Shown here piece by piece: positions 31,578-32,258 of a stretch of DNA of 32,258 bases (within the stretch, counting starts at the first letter, position 1; every line of letters begins with the position of its first letter). The stretch is from Gemmatimonadota bacterium. Lineage in GTDB: Bacteria > JAAXHH01. The translations under genes and the position numbers were made by a program. The notes beneath the pieces were generated by a model. That model had not been told where the DNA came from. It saw nothing but the letters and a program-made list of their open reading frames with translations, and did not search any database. The stretch is taken from contig JAPPBT010000018.1 in NCBI GenBank assembly GCA_026702745.1, forward strand, positions 1-32,258, given 5' to 3'.

Positions 31578-31857
31578 ATGATCATATTGTTCAAAGACCG
31601 TGAGACCGAAAGAGTTTTCGGCGTGTAAAGTCTCGTAGGTTTTCTGGTACTTTGGCTCGTGCCGCCTTGAAGAAACTAGTCATGCTCCACTCCGCGGACA
31701 CCCTTCAGGACTTGATCGCATTACCTGGTAATAGAACAGAAAACTCACAGGGGACCGCAAAGGCCAGTACAGCATACGTGTTAACGACCAATGGCGCATA
31801 TGCTTCGTTTGGAAAAACGGCCGAGCCTCCGATGTCGAACTTGTAGATTATCATTAG
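31578..31857 (+). pseudogene. higB: higB toxin gene with two frameshifts
   Basis: Reading three frames in turn rebuilds a complete HigB/RelE-type toxin of about 92 residues. Frame 1 from the ATG at 31578 gives MIILFKDRETERVFG and then meets TAA at 31626. The second frame from about 31625 gives VKSRRFSGTLARAALKKL and on to GNRTENSQG. The third from 31753 gives DRKGQYSIRVNDQWRICF, then KNGRASDVELVDYH and a TAG at 31855-31857. These match the family at every stage (the NDQWRICF and final VDYH motifs are hallmarks). Each shift fits loss of one G, near 31620-31625 and in the GGGG at 31750-31753. Either the toxin is inactivated or the assembly has two small errors. higA follows 9 bases later. Confidence 0.8.
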
Positions 31858-31866
31858 GAGTTTCAC

Positions 31867-32172
31867 ATGCCTGCTGCTATTATGCCTCCGATTCATCCTG
31901 GTGAGATCCTCAAGGAAGAGTTCCTCGAACCACTAGGTTTGAGTCAGTATCGTGTTGCCGTGGATATATCCGTTTCCCCGCGCCGTATAAACGAGATCGT
32001 GCACGGCAAACGCGCCATTTCGGCCGACACGGCGCTACGGCTGGCGCGTTATTTCGGCACTACGGATCGATTCTGGTTGAATCTGCAGACCCACTATGAC
32101 CTGGAGCTGCAAAGGGATCGGCTGGGAGAACGATTGGAGACAGAAGTACGCGTGCTGAAACGATCGAACTGA
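31867..32172 (+). CDS. higA: HigA family antitoxin (XRE-type)
   Basis: A 101-residue DNA-binding antitoxin. The opening PPIHPGEILKEEFLEPLGLSQ is the signature of the HigA/VapI group, followed by a helix-turn-helix (about residues 20-60: YRVAVDISVSPRRINEIVHGKRAISADTALRLARYFGTTDRFWLNLQ in segments) and a short C-terminal tail. It binds and neutralises HigB and represses the operon through the palindromes upstream. AGGAG lies 6 bases before the ATG and the gene begins 9 bases after the higB reading, so the operon order is toxin first, as in other higBA loci. The reading frame is intact although higB is broken. Confidence 0.9.
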   Translation: MPAAIMPPIHPGEILKEEFLEPLGLSQYRVAVDISVSPRRINEIVHGKRAISADTALRLARYFGTTDRFWLNLQTHYDLELQRDRLGERLETEVRVLKRSN

Positions 32173-32187
32173 AAGCTTGCATACCCC

Positions 32188-32258
32188 ATGTCCCAGCTTC
32201 CTGCATTCCTTACAGGGCTACTCGCCGAAGCCGGGCATTGCCGTAACACCATCCGATC
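32188..32258 (+). CDS. Possible start of a further gene, truncated by the window end
   Basis: An ATG at 32188, 15 bases after the higA stop, opens a frame without a stop to the last base (MSQLPAFLTGLLAEAGHCR, then a few more residues). Too short to identify, and no clear Shine-Dalgarno site is present; it may be chance. Confidence 0.25.
   Translation, partial: MSQLPAFLTGLLAEAGHCRNTIR

Noticed and set aside
31652-31846. A separate 64-codon gene upstream of higA
   Set aside because: It is the middle frame of the broken higB and changes to nonsense after the second frameshift.

Overview
The window looks like a piece of chromosome from a GC-rich, Gram-negative bacterium, probably uncultured. 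The outer membrane is implied by two lipoproteins with clear lipoboxes, a beta-barrel protein with a signal peptide, periplasmic Spy/CpxP-like proteins and a RfaE/HldE-like kinase. The mix of enolase-superfamily enzymes, SMP-30 lactonase, Gfo/Idh oxidoreductase, SDR and M42 peptidase fits marine or soil lineages such as Latescibacterota or Gemmatimonadota, but that placement is a guess from gene content. No rRNA, tRNA, CRISPR array, integrase or transposase was seen.

Layout: (1) 1-376, C-terminal end of queE. (2) 604-3424, a tightly coupled + strand operon of SMP-30 lactonase, HAD hydrolase and PfkB/HldE-like kinase. (3) 3519-4355, a DUF6694-like lipoprotein with its own promoter. (4) 8666 down to 4388 on the - strand, a membrane-stress module: TAXI-type binding protein, DUF2491 (YjfK-like), PspA/IM30 (YjfJ-like), a terminator, then a voltage-gated K+ channel-like protein. 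(5) 9009-10247, an enolase-superfamily enzyme. (6) 13461 down to 10352 on the - strand, an ECF sigma factor, anti-sigma factor and three Spy/CpxP-like periplasmic proteins, with a divergent beta-barrel gene at 13817. (7) 14538-19698, a flavin reductase-like protein, a fused NrfC-NrfD protein and a large molybdopterin oxidoreductase. (8) 22757 down to 19755 on the - strand, two small membrane proteins, an MhpD-like hydratase made as a lipoprotein and a sugar kinase. (9) 23043-30143 on the + strand, M42 peptidase, a second enolase-superfamily enzyme, SDR, MATE exporter, Gfo/Idh oxidoreductase and NhaA. (10) 31314-30160 on the - strand, a PLP enzyme of the cystathionine gamma-lyase family. (11) 31523-32172, an AT-richer higBA locus with a well-formed promoter/operator, a higB broken by two apparent single-base deletions, and an intact higA.

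The most distinctive features are the envelope-stress systems (the TAXI/YjfK/PspA/K+ channel block and the ECF/anti-sigma/three-Spy block), the uncharacterised molybdoenzyme whose subunits carry no Tat signal, and an intracellular-type hydratase carrying a lipoprotein signal. Many gaps between genes also hold short tandem repeats. Each gap has its own unit length (9, 10, 11, 18, 19, about 21 or 45 bp), and the repeats often begin at or across a stop codon.
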